NCBI GenBank assembly: GCA_949987705.1
Contig: OX465281.1
Coordinates: forward strand, 29,124,942 to 29,188,941
Reading direction: 5' to 3'
Length of the DNA: 64,000 nt
From: Thereva unica
Lineage: Eukaryota > Arthropoda > Insecta > Diptera > Therevidae
The notes under the pieces were generated by a model. It was not told where the DNA came from. It searched no databases and saw nothing but the letters and a program-made list of their open reading frames with translations. Shown here piece after piece: positions 46,690 through 58,106 of the stretch (the first letter of the stretch is position 1; each line of letters begins with the position of its first letter). Both the position numbers and the translations under genes were made by a program.

Positions 46690-47275
46690 GTCTAACTTAG
46701 CTAGGGTTTTCCAGGTAGAACTTCTGGTAACCTTTTAAGTTTTTCTAGCAATGTAGTCACATTGAAAGCCGGGAGCCAGGTAATCCTCTTATCAGATAGC
46801 CAAGCCGTCATCAAGGAATTGGTTTCGGCCTGTATTACGTCCAAGCTGGTCCGAAACTGCCAGAAGGAGCCTTCTTCCCTAGCTAAAGAGAACTTTTTCC
46901 ATGTGCTTTCTCTCAGTAGCTGGCTCCAAATGGAGGAGTCTATCACAATGCATTAAGGCTAAGAAAACTGGGCCTTGTTATAACAATCAAAGGACGCGCG
47001 AAATCTTGGTGATGCCTCGTCTGGGCATAGCTGGAATCGTGTCGATAATTATTATGGGACACTGACCAATTTGGCCATCATGCAACCAGATTATGTTTTA
47101 TACACTACTTTCTTCCTAAAGGACTTGGGGGAGGTTTCAAAGTCCAAAATAGGAGATTTGATCCGGGTTTTCACAAGTGCAATTGCAAAACAGCGCACTC
47201 CAACACCAATTGTGTCAGAGTTTCTGGTGTGGATTGGGTCCCGCTCATACCTACCCTACTTACCTTATTGAGAAG
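46690..47275 (+). mobile_element. RNase H remnant of an I/LOA-like element
   Basis: Plus-strand frame 46762-46956 reads 'GSQVILLSDSQAVIKELVS', then 'ITSKLVRNCQ', the RNase H motif containing the catalytic Asp in SDSQAxxKAL. Weaker downstream similarity is 'SKIGDLIRVFTSA' near 47150, like the C-terminal 'IxDLLxFIKxT'. Surrounding frames are broken. Confidence 0.55.
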
Positions 47276-47334
47276 TTCAGAAAAAAGAAAGGACGAAAAC
47301 ATCAAGTAGTACTACACAACTACTAGGATTAGTA

Positions 47335-48970
47335 GTACCTTCTTCTTCTTCTTCGATGGCTCTACAGCCCAATTCGAGCCTTGGCCTCCATCAGCTTCTT
47401 CCTCCAGACGTCTCTCTGCTCCGCAGCTTGTCTCCAGTTTCTTGTGTTGAGCAGTTTTGCTGCATCGGACTTAACATTATCTTCCCACCTTAACCGTGGT
47501 TTGCCAACTGGTCTTTTGCCATCTGGTAGTGGATACAGGGCTTTTTTTGGTATCCTTGAGTCATCCATTCTTTGGACATGGCCGGCCCAACGTAAACGTA
47601 GTAGTTTGGCATGGGTCGAAAGTTTAAATTCTTTGTATAAGTCGTACAATTCGTGATTGTAGCGTATTCTCCACTGTCTTCATTGATTGGGCCGTATATC
47701 CTTCGGAGAACCTTCCTCTCAAATATATCCAGCTTGTCTGCGGATTTCTGGGAGATACTCCAAGCTTCACATCCATACGCAGCTAATGTACGTATGATGG
47801 TTTTGTAGATTCTTATTTTAGTTTTTCTGTGGATGTCTCTGGATTTCATTACTGGCAGTAGTGAGAAGTATGTTCTGTTCGCGGCGTTTATTCTTCTTTG
47901 TACGTCTATCGTTTCATCGTTGTCTTCGCTGACTGTGGACCCCAGGTAGTTAAATTGGTTTACCCGTTCAAAGTTATATTCCCCCCAGGTGGTATTGTGG
48001 TTTCTTCTTCTTCTTTCCACCCTTGACTGAATTAGAATATTACTCTTCTCTGCGTTTATTTGCAGTCCTATATGTTTTGCTCCATCTTCTAATTCTGTAA
48101 ATATTTCTCTAAGATATGACAGTGATCTTGCAAGGCAGTTTATATCGTCGGCATATCCTGCCAACTGTTTGGATTTGTTAAGCAGGGTTGCGTTCGCATC
48201 AATGTTAACCTTGCGAATTACTCCTTCTAGGCATAGATTAAATAGCATGGGTGCCAGCCCATCGCCCTGCTTTAAGCCTTGCTTGACTGGGAAGGACTCC
48301 GTCAATTCTCCTTGTATTCTGACTGCACATCTTGTATTTTCCATTGTCATTTTTGTTAATTTTATTATCTTCAGGGGGATGTTTAGGTCCAGCATTGTTG
48401 CATACATTTGCTCCCTGTCGATGCTGTCGTATGCTTGTTTAAAGCCGATGAAAAGTTGATACACGTCAATGTTGTATTCCCAGCATTTTCGGAGGATTTG
48501 CCTTATTGTAAAAAGTTGATCCATTGTTGTCCTATTTCTTCTGAATCCAGCTTGGTATTCACTTATTGCAGCTTCTGCGTAAGGTTCCAGTCTGGTCTTA
48601 ATTATATAATCTGTCCCCTTTCTTGTGTATTGGGCAGATAATGCTTTGCTCCCATTCTTCAGGCATTTTTTCATTCCTCCATATGCAGCATAGTAATTCG
48701 TGTATAGCTGCTGAGAGCGATTCGCCTCCTTGTTTGATCAACTCTGCTGGGATGTTATCAATTCCTGGAGATTTATTGTTTTTTAATGATCGTATGGCAC
48801 TTTGTACTTCTTCCAGAGTGGGTACATTTGTTTCTCTGGTGTCATCGTTATGTTGTATGCGGGGTTCTGGTACATGTCTGATGCTCTCGTTTGCGTTCAG
48901 CAGCTCGCTAAAAATTCCTTCCATCCATCCAGTACCTACTACCTCTTGTAAACCCTTGTTGTTGGATCTA
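47335..48970 (-). mobile_element. RTE-like LINE, 5'-truncated, longest RT frame in window
   Basis: Starts 'KGLQEVVGTGWMEGIFSELLNA' (48965), then 'AIRSLKNNKSPGIDNIPAELIKQGGE' and 'MPEEWEQSIICPIHKKGD'. A deletion and frameshift near 48640 remove part of RT motif 2. The frame 48674-47490 continues with 'ISEYQAGFRRNRTTMDQLF', 'FKQAYDSIDRE' (motif 3), 'VKQGLKQGDGLAPMLFNL' (motif 4), 'AGYADDINCLA' (YADD catalytic box intact) and 'NQFNYLGSTVS'. 'LAAYGCEAWSISQKSADKLDIFERKVLRRIYGP' follows. The C-terminus 'LLRLRWAGHVQRMDD...KPRLRWEDNV...NWRQAAEQRDVW' follows in a second frame (47649-47362). It ends at a GAAGAAGAAGAAG repeat (47340-47353). It is close to intact in the palm but cannot make a full protein. 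Confidence 0.88.
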
Positions 48971-48979
48971 ATTATTAAT

Positions 48980-50465
48980 TAATAATAATTCGTTTTATTT
49001 TTTATATTTTTGCACTCTACTGGTTTCTTGCTTGATCTTTATTCCTTCATATCATAAAGTATCGCCCTGTTCCACCTAACGCTATAGAACCTCATAATTG
49101 ATAACACCAGCACCAGTTTTTTTATCAAATATATTTGTATTGACAAAATGTATATATTTACAAATACATAATTTTTTGAGCATATTGCGGGTTGAGACAA
49201 CCGCACTAAATAACAGATTCTCCTTCTTTTTTATTATGTATCAAAAAAGGAATTTTAAATTTTAACCGCATAAATTTTATGTTACTATTGTGAACTAAAA
49301 AAGCGCGCCTATAAGGCGGCAAAATAAGCCTAGATATGCATTAATTAAGCATCGAGTAATGAGACTCGTTTAAGTTGTTTATTATTCCTCAAACAAAAAG
49401 TACATCGAACTTATCGGCCGATAATAAAGTGAATAAATAATGGCATAAAAATGGAAGTATTAATAAAAATATAAAGGAAAAACAGTTTGTGGAAATAGAA
49501 AACAATCCGAAATATTAATAAACAAAATTAATATTGCCTTCCATTAGAAATGGCATCAAAGAATTTACTAAAATTTAAATGTTGACAAAGAAACTAAATG
49601 TGTGATGTGTTCAAATCTTTTGTAGAGTAATTTAATTTAAACTTAACATTTTTATAGTTATTTATAACAAAGGAATCTGCTTAAGAGAAGAGATAAGAAA
49701 TACTTTCTTAATTTATGCAAAATGTGCAGGGGTGCATCCCACAATGATGTGGACTCGAATGTTAATAGAATTAAATATATTACGTACGTAAACGTGAGAA
49801 TTCCTTTCTTTAGTTAATTTATTATACTTATTTATACTTAAATACATAGTTTTGTTATACTCCATAAAATTAAAAAAATTAAAATAAACTGGTACAAGTA
49901 CTTCCCAGATTTAATAATACATCGATAAATGATTTAATAATGCTGTTCGTCAATTCATAAAACCACAGTGGTTTTTAAAGACGTGATTCAAAAGACAATT
50001 AAATGGTTCTAGTGGTTGTGGTTGGTTCATCATGCATTTGGAAACCCCACATGTAAGGTGGTAAAGTTAAGTTATAGCACTATCATTCGTTGAACTGATG
50101 TGTTGCAGTTGCAGTTGCAGGGTTGTGTACTTGAATAACAAAATGTAAATTCGAAAATGGTGGAATTTACAAGTTATTAAAATTGAATAAATTTACTCGG
50201 GTAACATCCAGAATATTAGTCACAAGAATCGCGGTGGTTTTTACTTTATCTAATCTGCCCATCTTTAGAGCAGTTAAGGAAGAGGATATTGGATTTTACT
50301 AAAATTTGATAAGTATGGTATAGGGTTTGCTGTAAAGGTATCAAAATTTAATCAGTTATTTCTTCATTAAATACTATCATTGATTCACAGTACCCTTAAA
50401 ACCAATTAGAGCTACCATGGTGGTATCGTGCCGTGCAACGCCAACGCCTGACATATACTTTGCAG
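48980..50465. other. Intergenic, nothing recognised
   Basis: Extremely AT-rich with no gene, RNA or TE end identified. Confidence 0.45.
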
Positions 50466-50469
50466 GGTT

Positions 50470-51660
50470 GGGAGAAAATCTTGGACAACACATTGTCTGC
50501 CGATAGTGAAGCATTTATAATAGAAAACTGCAGATCGGATCAAGTGTCGTTCTCGAATCACCGGATTGATATCCTTCAGAGTACACCAATAGTCTGAAAC
50601 TTCCAAAAGTAGGTATCTTGTCCAGTAAGAAGCCTTTCGCTTGGTGGAATGAAGATCTCTCGAAGCAAAGAAAGCGAGCAAGCGTCAGGGGCCATAAACT
50701 TCAACAATTGCCATACAATTTTGGCAGCCCTATAAGAACTATAAATCTCTACAAGAAAACATGATCACATACAAAGAACATACCTTGATAAAAAAAAGAG
50801 GAATGCCGCTGGGACAAAGACAAGGCCAAAAAGCAAGTCGAAGGCTCAGGAAATGAGCAGAGATTTTTGCTACTATCACCAAGAAGAAGTTTTCTAAGCG
50901 ATTAATAGCTACTCAGCCTTTCAAGCACTCGATAATAAAAGGATACTACAAGTTCTGCTGCAGAAATTACCTGTATTTTAGTAATACTATGGTCAAGCTT
51001 CAGAGCTGCAAAGGCCCAGTAACATCCTTATAAACTGGAGGCGGACGCGAGCTGTCTTCACCCCATTCGAATTCGCGAACGACTATAGACCGACTAGCCT
51101 CATATCGTTCGTGGTCAAGGCAACATATGACACATATGTGGTCAAGACAATATATGAGATGATAGGACTTTACTGTCCCCAGGTCAACATGCCTACCTCA
51201 GAGGTTGATCGACAGATATAGCCTTGCATGAAATGGTGGGAGCTATTGAAAGAACTTTACATTAGAAACGATATACTCTGGCAGGGAACGCAGGCAAAAC
51301 TGAGCTAATGCAATCCCCTAGAAAACGAAAATCTCCACTTTCAATCTGTCCAAATTGGAGAAATCTTCATCAGGATGCAATTTCTTGGTCTGTAACTCAA
51401 CTGGAAGTTTAACATCGAGGATAGGTCAAACAAAGCCGGCATAGCTTTCTGAGCCTGTGAAAAGAACTTTAGGGAGAAATGGAAGGTCAAGCGAAAGATG
51501 ATCCTGTAGATGTACTCAGCCGTGGTAAATAAAATCATCACTTAGCTCATTGGTGTGGGGTCATCGCTGAGCACGAAATGTGAAGTTCCCTGCAGTGTTC
51601 ATAAACTGAAGGAGACCACGGCCTAGCCTTCAAAACCCTGCGGTCAAAGCAACATCTTGG
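50470..51660 (+). mobile_element. I/LOA-like retrotransposon remnant
   Basis: Plus-strand frames in order: 'KKPFAWWNEDLSKQRKRAS' (segment after the endonuclease, usually PWWN..L...R), 'NDYRPTSLISFVVKA' (RT motif 2), 'QHAYLRG' stop 'STDIALHEMVGAIERTLH' (motif 2a-3), 'NAGKTELMQSPRKRKSP' (after the palm) and 'FREKWKVKRKMIL.MYSAVVNKIIT'. Expected core motifs with FADD are absent, so an internal deletion is likely. Many stops: a pseudogene. Confidence 0.68.
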
Positions 51661-51689
51661 ATTGGTGACGCGTGGTTGCCACCCGCTCC

Positions 51690-51900
51690 CTTGTTTATTT
51701 TTCTTTATCTATTTCTTTTAGATTGTTCCAGTCTTAACTTACATCGTTCAGCCTTCAACGTTTACTTCCACTTTCCTCCACACTTCATCATGTGTCCTAG
51801 GATGTCCGCCGGTGTTTGTGACGCCTCGGCCATCGTTTCTAGCCCTGCATTCGGGGGAATCTTGCGTCCTCCTGGATGCCTGAGTATGCGGTATGCAGCG
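51690..51900 (-). mobile_element. Possible R1-like 3'-end scrap
   Basis: Minus-strand reading 'TPADILGHMMKCGGKWK' parallels 'LTPENILDHMIRSKDVWRLM' at the end of the R1-like copy in intron 5. Only this short stretch is suggestive. Confidence 0.4.
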
Positions 51901-52172
51901 GCTTGACTGTTGCTGGCCACACTGGGGCGGCGCTGGGTATAGTAAGACTGAGTTAACCATTGTGTGAAATTTTCACTAAAAAGGCCGCAGGTAAAATGTC
52001 CTCAATAATTTATTAGCAACAATTAATCCTCCGTATACGCTAGTAGTATTCCTTGCTCTTCCTAACTGTTGCTTGTCTTCCATTAATTCCTTCGAATCTT
52101 CATAAAGTTGGCAACGATCAAAAATTTCCTGTTTCTTCAGAGATCTCAAAATGTTCTTCGTCGTTACATTTA

Positions 52173-52789
52173 GGCGGCTCTCACACTGACGCAACAAGCA
52201 ATAAGCAACTGGCAATAGGCAACAAGCGATATTATCGGTAGCGCCTACTTTACCTTAAATTAAATTTGACGTCTCACATTAGAGCAACTCGACATTGGTC
52301 GAACGAAAAATGTTGCTGGTTGCTGCAATATTATTTCTGGCGATACTTACTGCATGTTGAAAAGCGATAAATATTGCATCGTGTAGTATCATATTTGCGA
52401 GTAGTAGCAGGGAATGATGAATATACACTTTTTTTTTACTTTTTGAAAAATATTTCGGACGATATAGTTTTTAATACAAAATTTGTAAAACTAGTGGAGA
52501 AATAACTCTGCATTTACGATTTTACTAGAAAAGACCACAGCAGAAGGGAAGATATTGAAAAGGCATGGAAAGCAATTGAGGCTGAAGTAAAACTTCAAGG
52601 CACCCATTATTTCCTTTTCGTCTTTTTGTTCTTAAATGCCACCACATTCAAAAAAATCGTATCGGAGTCGTCGGATGACATGATAGCTACAGATTTCTAG
52701 TAGCAATACTAAGGTCAAAATAATGTTGCGTATTGCTTATCACCAGTTGCTAGTTGCTTATTGCCTGTTGCCTCAGTGTGAGAGCCGCC
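52173..52789. mobile_element. PIF/Harbinger MITE with MADF-like remnant (617 bp)
   Basis: TIRs GGCGGCTCTCACACTGACGC (left) and GGCGGCTCTCACACTGAGGC (right, reverse complemented) extend imperfectly to about 45 bp. They are flanked by TTA at 52170-52172 and 52790-52792. A 3-bp TWA duplication plus GG-type ends indicates PIF/Harbinger. The interior keeps a coding scrap (52506-52697), supporting descent from an autonomous two-gene element. Confidence 0.85.
52506..52697 (+). pseudogene. MADF/Myb-like domain fragment of PIF/Harbinger ORF
   Basis: The frame reads 'LCIYDFTRKDHSRREDIEKA', followed by 'WKAIEAEVKLQG'. This is the pattern of MADF domains (LYD...DY.+R.....AW..I..E). PIF/Harbinger elements encode a Myb/SANT/MADF DNA-binding protein beside the transposase. 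Upstream residues 'KFVKLVE' are separated by a frameshift, and the C-terminal part is non-homologous. It lies within a TSD-bounded element, so the assignment is mutually supportive. Confidence 0.65.
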
Positions 52790-52939
52790 TTACGGGCAAA
52801 CAATCCAAAATCAATAACAAAAATATTTTCTCTTTGACATTTTCAAAAAAAAAAAAAAAAAATAAGTTAACTCAACTATCTAAATTCTAACAAGTAAAAC
52901 TAGTGAGTTTTTCAACACATTGTTATCATTAGAGCGCAA

Positions 52940-53640
52940 CTACTTGGTCTAGGGCACTCCACATTGCGCTGCATTCTCGCCAGTCTGCACAAATAGCGAA
53001 CTCTTTATTCGTTATGCCCTCCAAACGCGACCTTCGATCGATCATCACTCCCAGAAACCCTAGGGCCCGGTGTGAGTGAATGATCTATTCTCCCACATTG
53101 ACCCTTATGCACTACGTCCTTCGCCGAATCAGATCACCGCTTTCCAGACACGCTTTAATCTCCCAAATCGTTCGCGCACAATTCGATCTCATCGCGCTAC
53201 AGCTACCCCGATATCATTCGCGAATCCGATCGCAACTGTTCCTCCTTTAGAGGCCCCAGGACGAATTCCTGCCGGGTGCAGCATGTTGCCCTGTACACCT
53301 TAGGCCCGTCTTCCTATTCACAATGAAGCACTCTACCCTGAAGTTAGTCGAGCACTACTCGTACTTTGGTTGAGGATTGATTGATCGACGCTGCGGACTA
53401 TTCGGTTGCAGATCACTCGCTGGAAAAGTTCTCCTAAGTATCAAAAGAGATATATCGGTTTATAGGACGCTGGATCCCCTAAAGGCTTGTTTCTGCGGTT
53501 TTCATCGTTCTGGAAAAACTCTTCTTTCGCACACTCGCAAGAATTCAGCGAATCTGTTAGGTGCGGTCTGTATAACGCGTCCAAGCTGCACGAAACCTGT
53601 CAAAAGGAGCTCTCTTCTTTAATTAGAGATACAGGGTTAC
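52940..53640 (-). mobile_element. R1-like RT remnant with internal deletion
   Basis: Minus-strand blocks: 'GDPASYKPIYLFDT' near 53480 (RT motif 2), 'EFVLGPLKEEQL' near 53260 (motif 4 with VLGPL), 'GFANDIGVAVARDEIELCA' near 53210 (palm; normally FADD, here FAND) and 'HRALGFLGVMIDRRSRLEG' near 53050 (LGVxxD motif). Strongly decayed, with the middle of RT missing. Its upstream end abuts an RTE-type copy on the opposite strand. Confidence 0.65.
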
Positions 53641-53754
53641 TCTTCATTGGGTACCTGGTCCCGCATGATCATTCAAAGATCATTTTTCGATCAGCTTCAA
53701 CAGACGCTGGATATGAGATACCTCCAACCGAACTAATCATACTCGCGGGGGGAC

Positions 53755-54860
53755 TTTAGATATCGATGTAAAAGAAAGGAAGTTATCGGAGTCCATTGTG
53801 CGGAGTTCAATGGAGTTGCATCCACACATCCGTAAACGGATGTAGCCATGGATTTCGGACAGCTGTCTGGACCTCGTCAATCAGCGGAAACGAATGAAAT
53901 ACGTCGATTACGAGCAATACCGATGATTGAACAAAGAAGTTCGATAGAAAATGAAATCGGAACGAGAAGTGTACTGGAATAGCGTTGCGGCGGACACGGA
54001 AGCAGCGGCGTCGAGGTACGATACCGGACGCTGTACCAGACAATCTGGCGGTTAGGCGCTTCCAGCCGTTGAGAGAATTCTTCATCTAGCTGTACAACCA
54101 CTATCCGATGCCAGGTCCTCCACTCGAACCGCTAATTATCAAACAGCCGACAAATCAGTTTCTGGATACCGATCCGACAATTATCGAGGTGAAGACGGTA
54201 ATGAAATCTCTGAAAAAGAGAATAGCGCCGGGATTAGATCAAGTAACCGCCGAAATGATCAAAGCCGGAGGTGATGTCCTATCACAACAACTCCACGTCT
54301 TCATAACATACATATGGCATCCGGATCGTGTTCGGTCGGCCTGAAATAAAGTGATCGCTGTCCCAATTTTGAAGAAAGGCGACAGTCGCGTCTCGCGGTC
54401 TCCTTCTGATCGTGGGTAAATTATTTACGAAAATCATATAATCGAGGCTACAGAAGCAAACGAGCCGGAAAGAACAATCGAGGCTTAGGCCGATCGAAGA
54501 TTCATTGATTAAATATTCGCTCTACGTCAGCTAATGGAAGAAAGAATTCTTTGCGGCAAACGAACTGTCGTCGTTTTCATCCATTTAAAACCCGCTTTCG
54601 ATTGCATCGATTAGAACAGCTTGTGGAGAGCTTTAGAAAACGAACACGTGCCATTGAAAATCATCCAACTTCTCCAATGGCTCAACCAGCAGCGTGCGTA
54701 TTTGAAGCGGCTTATCCGAGAAGTTCTCGATTCAAACGGGTGTCCGACAAGAAGACGACTCTTAACCACTTCTCTTTAACGTTGTGAGCATTCGATAGAC
54801 GACACGGAGTTAGATACGAAAATAACGAATTTGTAATCGACTTGTCGTAAAATAGCCGGC
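53755..54860 (+). mobile_element. RTE-type retrotransposon, second copy
   Basis: Same family as 7857-11190. Blocks: 'ERKLSESIVRSSMELHPHIRKRM', 'PWISDSCLDLVNQRKRMKYVDYEQYR', 'KMKSEREVYWNSVAADTEAAA', 'PTIIEVKTVMKSLKKRIAPGLD' and 'QVTAEMIKAGGDVLSQQL', 'AVPILKKGD', 'ALRQLMEERILCGKRTVVVF', 'NSLWRALENEHVPLKIIQLL', 'VRQ/SDK' region and 'FVIDLS'. It reaches further into RT motif 3 than the interrupted copy. Ends near 54860 without a palm catalytic box. Many stops and frameshifts. Confidence 0.8.
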
Positions 54861-54864
54861 TCTA

Positions 54865-55595
54865 GCCAAATCCAAGCACCCTCGATAACGAAGTTACATT
54901 CTGAAAGACATCTCGGGAGATAGGGGCGGGAGATTTATAAGCTTCGGTTTCGGCTGGTTAAACAACCACCAAATATTGTGTATACGATTTTTCGGCATCA
55001 AAGCCCGTCAAAGCCTGTTTCTGTATGAGGTCTCGAGTTAAGGGGATTATGTCTGGATGTTATAGATCTGGTGCTACTTGATCTATATATCAACCAGCAG
55101 GTAGCCTGAACGGACCTGAGGTCATGAAAAGCGGGCTGCTGGGACACGAACACGAACTGCTAGTAGTTTTCAAAGCCTGCCTAGCAATACGGACAAATCT
55201 AGGCCAAAAGGCTTAATTTAAGGACAACCAAAAGGATATCAAGCCTAACTGTTTGACCGTATAGCGTCCAAAGGGTTTCAAACCTGTCAAAAAGAGCTCT
55301 CTTCTTTAGAATTTAACACCATGCGCTAAGTCTAGAAAAGTTTGGCTTCTGACTACATCAAGCAGATATCATGAAAACCTTAAATTATGCCGAAGAAGTT
55401 TACATCCTGTTGACCATCACAGGACACTGACCAATTGGATAGCATTCGGCCAAGTTCAAAATGACATATATAGCAGCCACATTAGTAGCAGTGGGGTGAA
55501 GAAGTCAGAGAGACTAAACAGAAAATCAAAACTCTCCTAGACGATCTTCACACGTGTGCTTTGGAGTTCAGTTTATTTACAAGTGTGCTATTAGA
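54865..55595. other. Mostly unrecognised, with small LINE scrap
   Basis: 55240-55315 repeats the GCGTCCAA, AAACCTGTCAAAA and GAGCTCTCTTCTTTA sequence of 53575-53625, so a second scrap of the R1-like copy is present. The remainder is unidentified. Confidence 0.45.
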
Positions 55596-55599
55596 CACA

Positions 55600-56070
55600 G
55601 GTGCTTTTTTTTTTATGTGAAAAACTAGAGTCACAGGAAAGGCCCTTTATACTGTGTCGCCAATCTATTTTCTTCATATAGAGTGCAATGTCAAACAGCA
55701 GCTCTAGTCGGGGAAGAAAGGAACTGTCACAACCTACCCGCGAAATTTTTTTTTAGTCCACCTACTCCCAACCATTACTGTCGCGACTTTGACATCGGGG
55801 CATCGAGAAACAACTCGCTGGAGTGTTATGCCTCCTGAAACGAGTTGAATCTCATCAACCAACCGATGACATGCGCTTTTTGGTGGAGCGGGGAAGGGCT
55901 AAGGAAGGCTATGACAGGAGGGATCAGGAATGTAAAGAGGGAAGAAGAAAGAAGGAAAGTTATGTGGGTGGGAAAGTGGAAAAGGCGAAGGACCTGGGCT
56001 GGCCGGGATTCGAACCCGGGACCTCTGGGATAGTAGCCAGGCGCCTTACTCCCTAGGCTACCGAGGCCAC
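55600..56070 (-). mobile_element. tRNA-derived SINE with LINE-like 3' tail (about 470 bp)
   Basis: The minus strand begins with a tRNA-like head (56068-55998): A box TAGCCTAGGGAGTAAGGCGC and B box GGTTCGAATCC, with an anticodon-arm-like CTGG...CCAG. The body follows. The last roughly 110 bp (55720-55612) resemble the 3' tail of the CR1/Jockey LINE (GAGTCAC, CCTTTATACT, GTGCAATGTCAAACAGCAGCT, with TTTTTTTATGTGA at the terminus). This is the classical architecture of a SINE mobilised by a partner LINE. The acceptor stem does not pair, so it is not a working tRNA gene. Confidence 0.8.
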
Positions 56071-56074
56071 CACC

Positions 56075-57430
56075 AAATCACAAGTGGTGCCCAAACTTTA
56101 TTGTCATAGCAACCATAACCTAACGAAATAAAGAAAACGTGTACAAAATTTTATGAACTGCAAACAATTTCTCCCAAGGAATAAGCTTGTTTCTTCCTAG
56201 CTCCTCCAGTTAAGAATTTAAAAAGCGTAATTTCTCCTTTACTATCTCCAAACACAATAAAAGAAATTGGGTTATGTGGCTGTCAATAAATAAAACAATG
56301 AAAATGCCGCGAATTACAGTCGATACTATCTTTATATCCATTTTTTAATATAGGTAGGTGCTTCAACTGCCAAACACGAATTTACTTAATCGCACCGAAA
56401 GTGTGAACTGTCATAAAATATGCACTCGTGTCAATCTACCTGTAAAACACTCAAGATTTGATTTTTTGCCTACCTTGACTTTGACGGCGTCATATCAGCG
56501 CCATATCGCAACGGTTCGTCAGTTTTTGAAAATATTTGCACTCATTCCCAAGCCGAACCAAGTTTTCATTTCTTTATTACTACACGGGGTTTTTTCGGCA
56601 GTTAGTGCGGTTCGTGGGATTCCCCTGTAAAATAAAATAAAATAAAAAAATTAAATTTAGTTAAAAACTATAAAAATACGCGGAATAATATAAATAAACT
56701 CAAGGAACTGAAGCACTTCGCGTTTGTTTACTTTTGCAATGATTCAATTCATGTGCAAATTTGTCGACATTTTGTTTCGTTCTGTTTTTACTACCGCCCG
56801 CCCCAGTCCGCCGCAGCCCAGAGAATTGTTTTTAGTGTGGTGGAAAATATTTCAAAAATTTCGTTGATTCAGATTCAAATGAGGGTGCATTGAGGAACAC
56901 CTGTTTCAGGTAATTCCGTCCGGATTGAACTGGTGTAGGTGGGAAATATTCTCCATTTATCAGCTTTTGTTGGTTTGTGGCGGGAAGATTTAATCGCACA
57001 AATTTGGATTATGGCATTATAGAAGGAAATAAATGTTTGGACGAACTCGTTTTGAATACAAAAAAGAACAGGATTTAAAAACTTGATATTTATGCAGTAT
57101 TTGTTTCTACAGTTAAAATTATAGTAAGTTTTTCTACGGTAGGTTTAACTGCCATTTACTATTAATTGTTATAGTAACCCTACAATTGTCAACCAGTTGC
57201 AGGATTAAGGCTGAGAAGTAGACCTCTATTTATTCTTTAGATTCGGAGCAGGAGTACGTGAGATTCTACCCATTATAACTCCAGCTCCATCTATCTATGT
57301 AGTTCAGTCAGGTTGTAAACAGTGATTAGTCTCTGTGTACCTCCTATTTTGCTCCTATAGGAGTAAAACAGGAAACCGTCGTTTTTTTCAATCGATGCTA
57401 TTGTGGAAATTGCGTATTTTTGGTCTCTCC
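56075..57430. other. Intergenic, nothing recognised
   Basis: No gene or TE end identified. A 90-codon frame at 56358-56630 shows no domain. Confidence 0.4.
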
Positions 57431-57431
57431 A

Positions 57432-57868
57432 TAATACCCCCGCTTCACCGGCCTCAGTTCAATAAAGTTCATTTCAACCCGCATAAGTGGCTTCACTGGT
57501 TGGCATGTTTAGTTCATGCTTGAAATTGTTGTTGCTTTTTCGCCAGAGGTTAGAAATGTAAAAGCTCACTCAAATGACTTTCATTATTCCAGTTGATTAT
57601 TCTCTTTTGAGCGAGCTTTTACTTTCAACCTCAATTTCATATTCTGTTGGGCGAACTTAGGCTTTTTTCCTGAGTTCAATATGTGACGTACCGTACCGTA
57701 CGTACCTAATATTGCGTAATAAATTGACTTAATGAACTTGCATGTGTTTGTTCGTTAGGGTACTTACGGTTACGGTACCGCAACACATTTAGTTCTGGCT
57801 AAAAATTGAAATTCACCACACCAATTTGCTCGAACTTGTGCAGTTTGGCCGGCGAAGTCGGGGTATTA
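57432..57868 (-). mobile_element. MITE with internal hairpin, copy B (about 437 bp)
   Basis: TIRs TAATACCCCCGCTTCACCGG (left) and TAATACCCCGACTTCGCCGG (right, reverse complemented). The interior is collinear with the copy at 32960-33285 on the other strand, plus an extra block of ACCGTACCGTAC-type short repeats (57685-57780). It contains the AAAAGCTC...GAGCTTTT hairpin. No unambiguous TSD was found, so the superfamily is unassigned. Confidence 0.75.
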
Positions 57869-58106
57869 GAGAGTCGGAATGGGCGTATAGGGTGGAACGT
57901 CCCAATTCAGCGTTTCCAGGTAAGTTTTAACGGCATTAGAAACATGTGGCCAAGCGTTGTTGTGCTGCAAAATCTTAAATTAATCGTTTGCTTTCGGAGT
58001 TAATCGTTTTCTCACTTTAGGTTATTATTTTGACCCGATATCAACTGTCTTTCTCTCATGGCGGGTCACCAGTTCTACAAGCTGTGCTCTTTGAAAATGG
58101 TCCGAG

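Noticed and set aside
46701..46946. Minus-strand frame as a LINE pre-RT segment
   Set aside because: The plus strand gives a much better match to RNase H (SDSQA...ITSKLV), so the minus frame is a shadow.
55998..56068. A functional tRNA gene on the minus strand
   Set aside because: A and B boxes are good, but the acceptor stem does not pair and the anticodon arm has only about 4 bp. Continuous SINE body and LINE-like tail follow.
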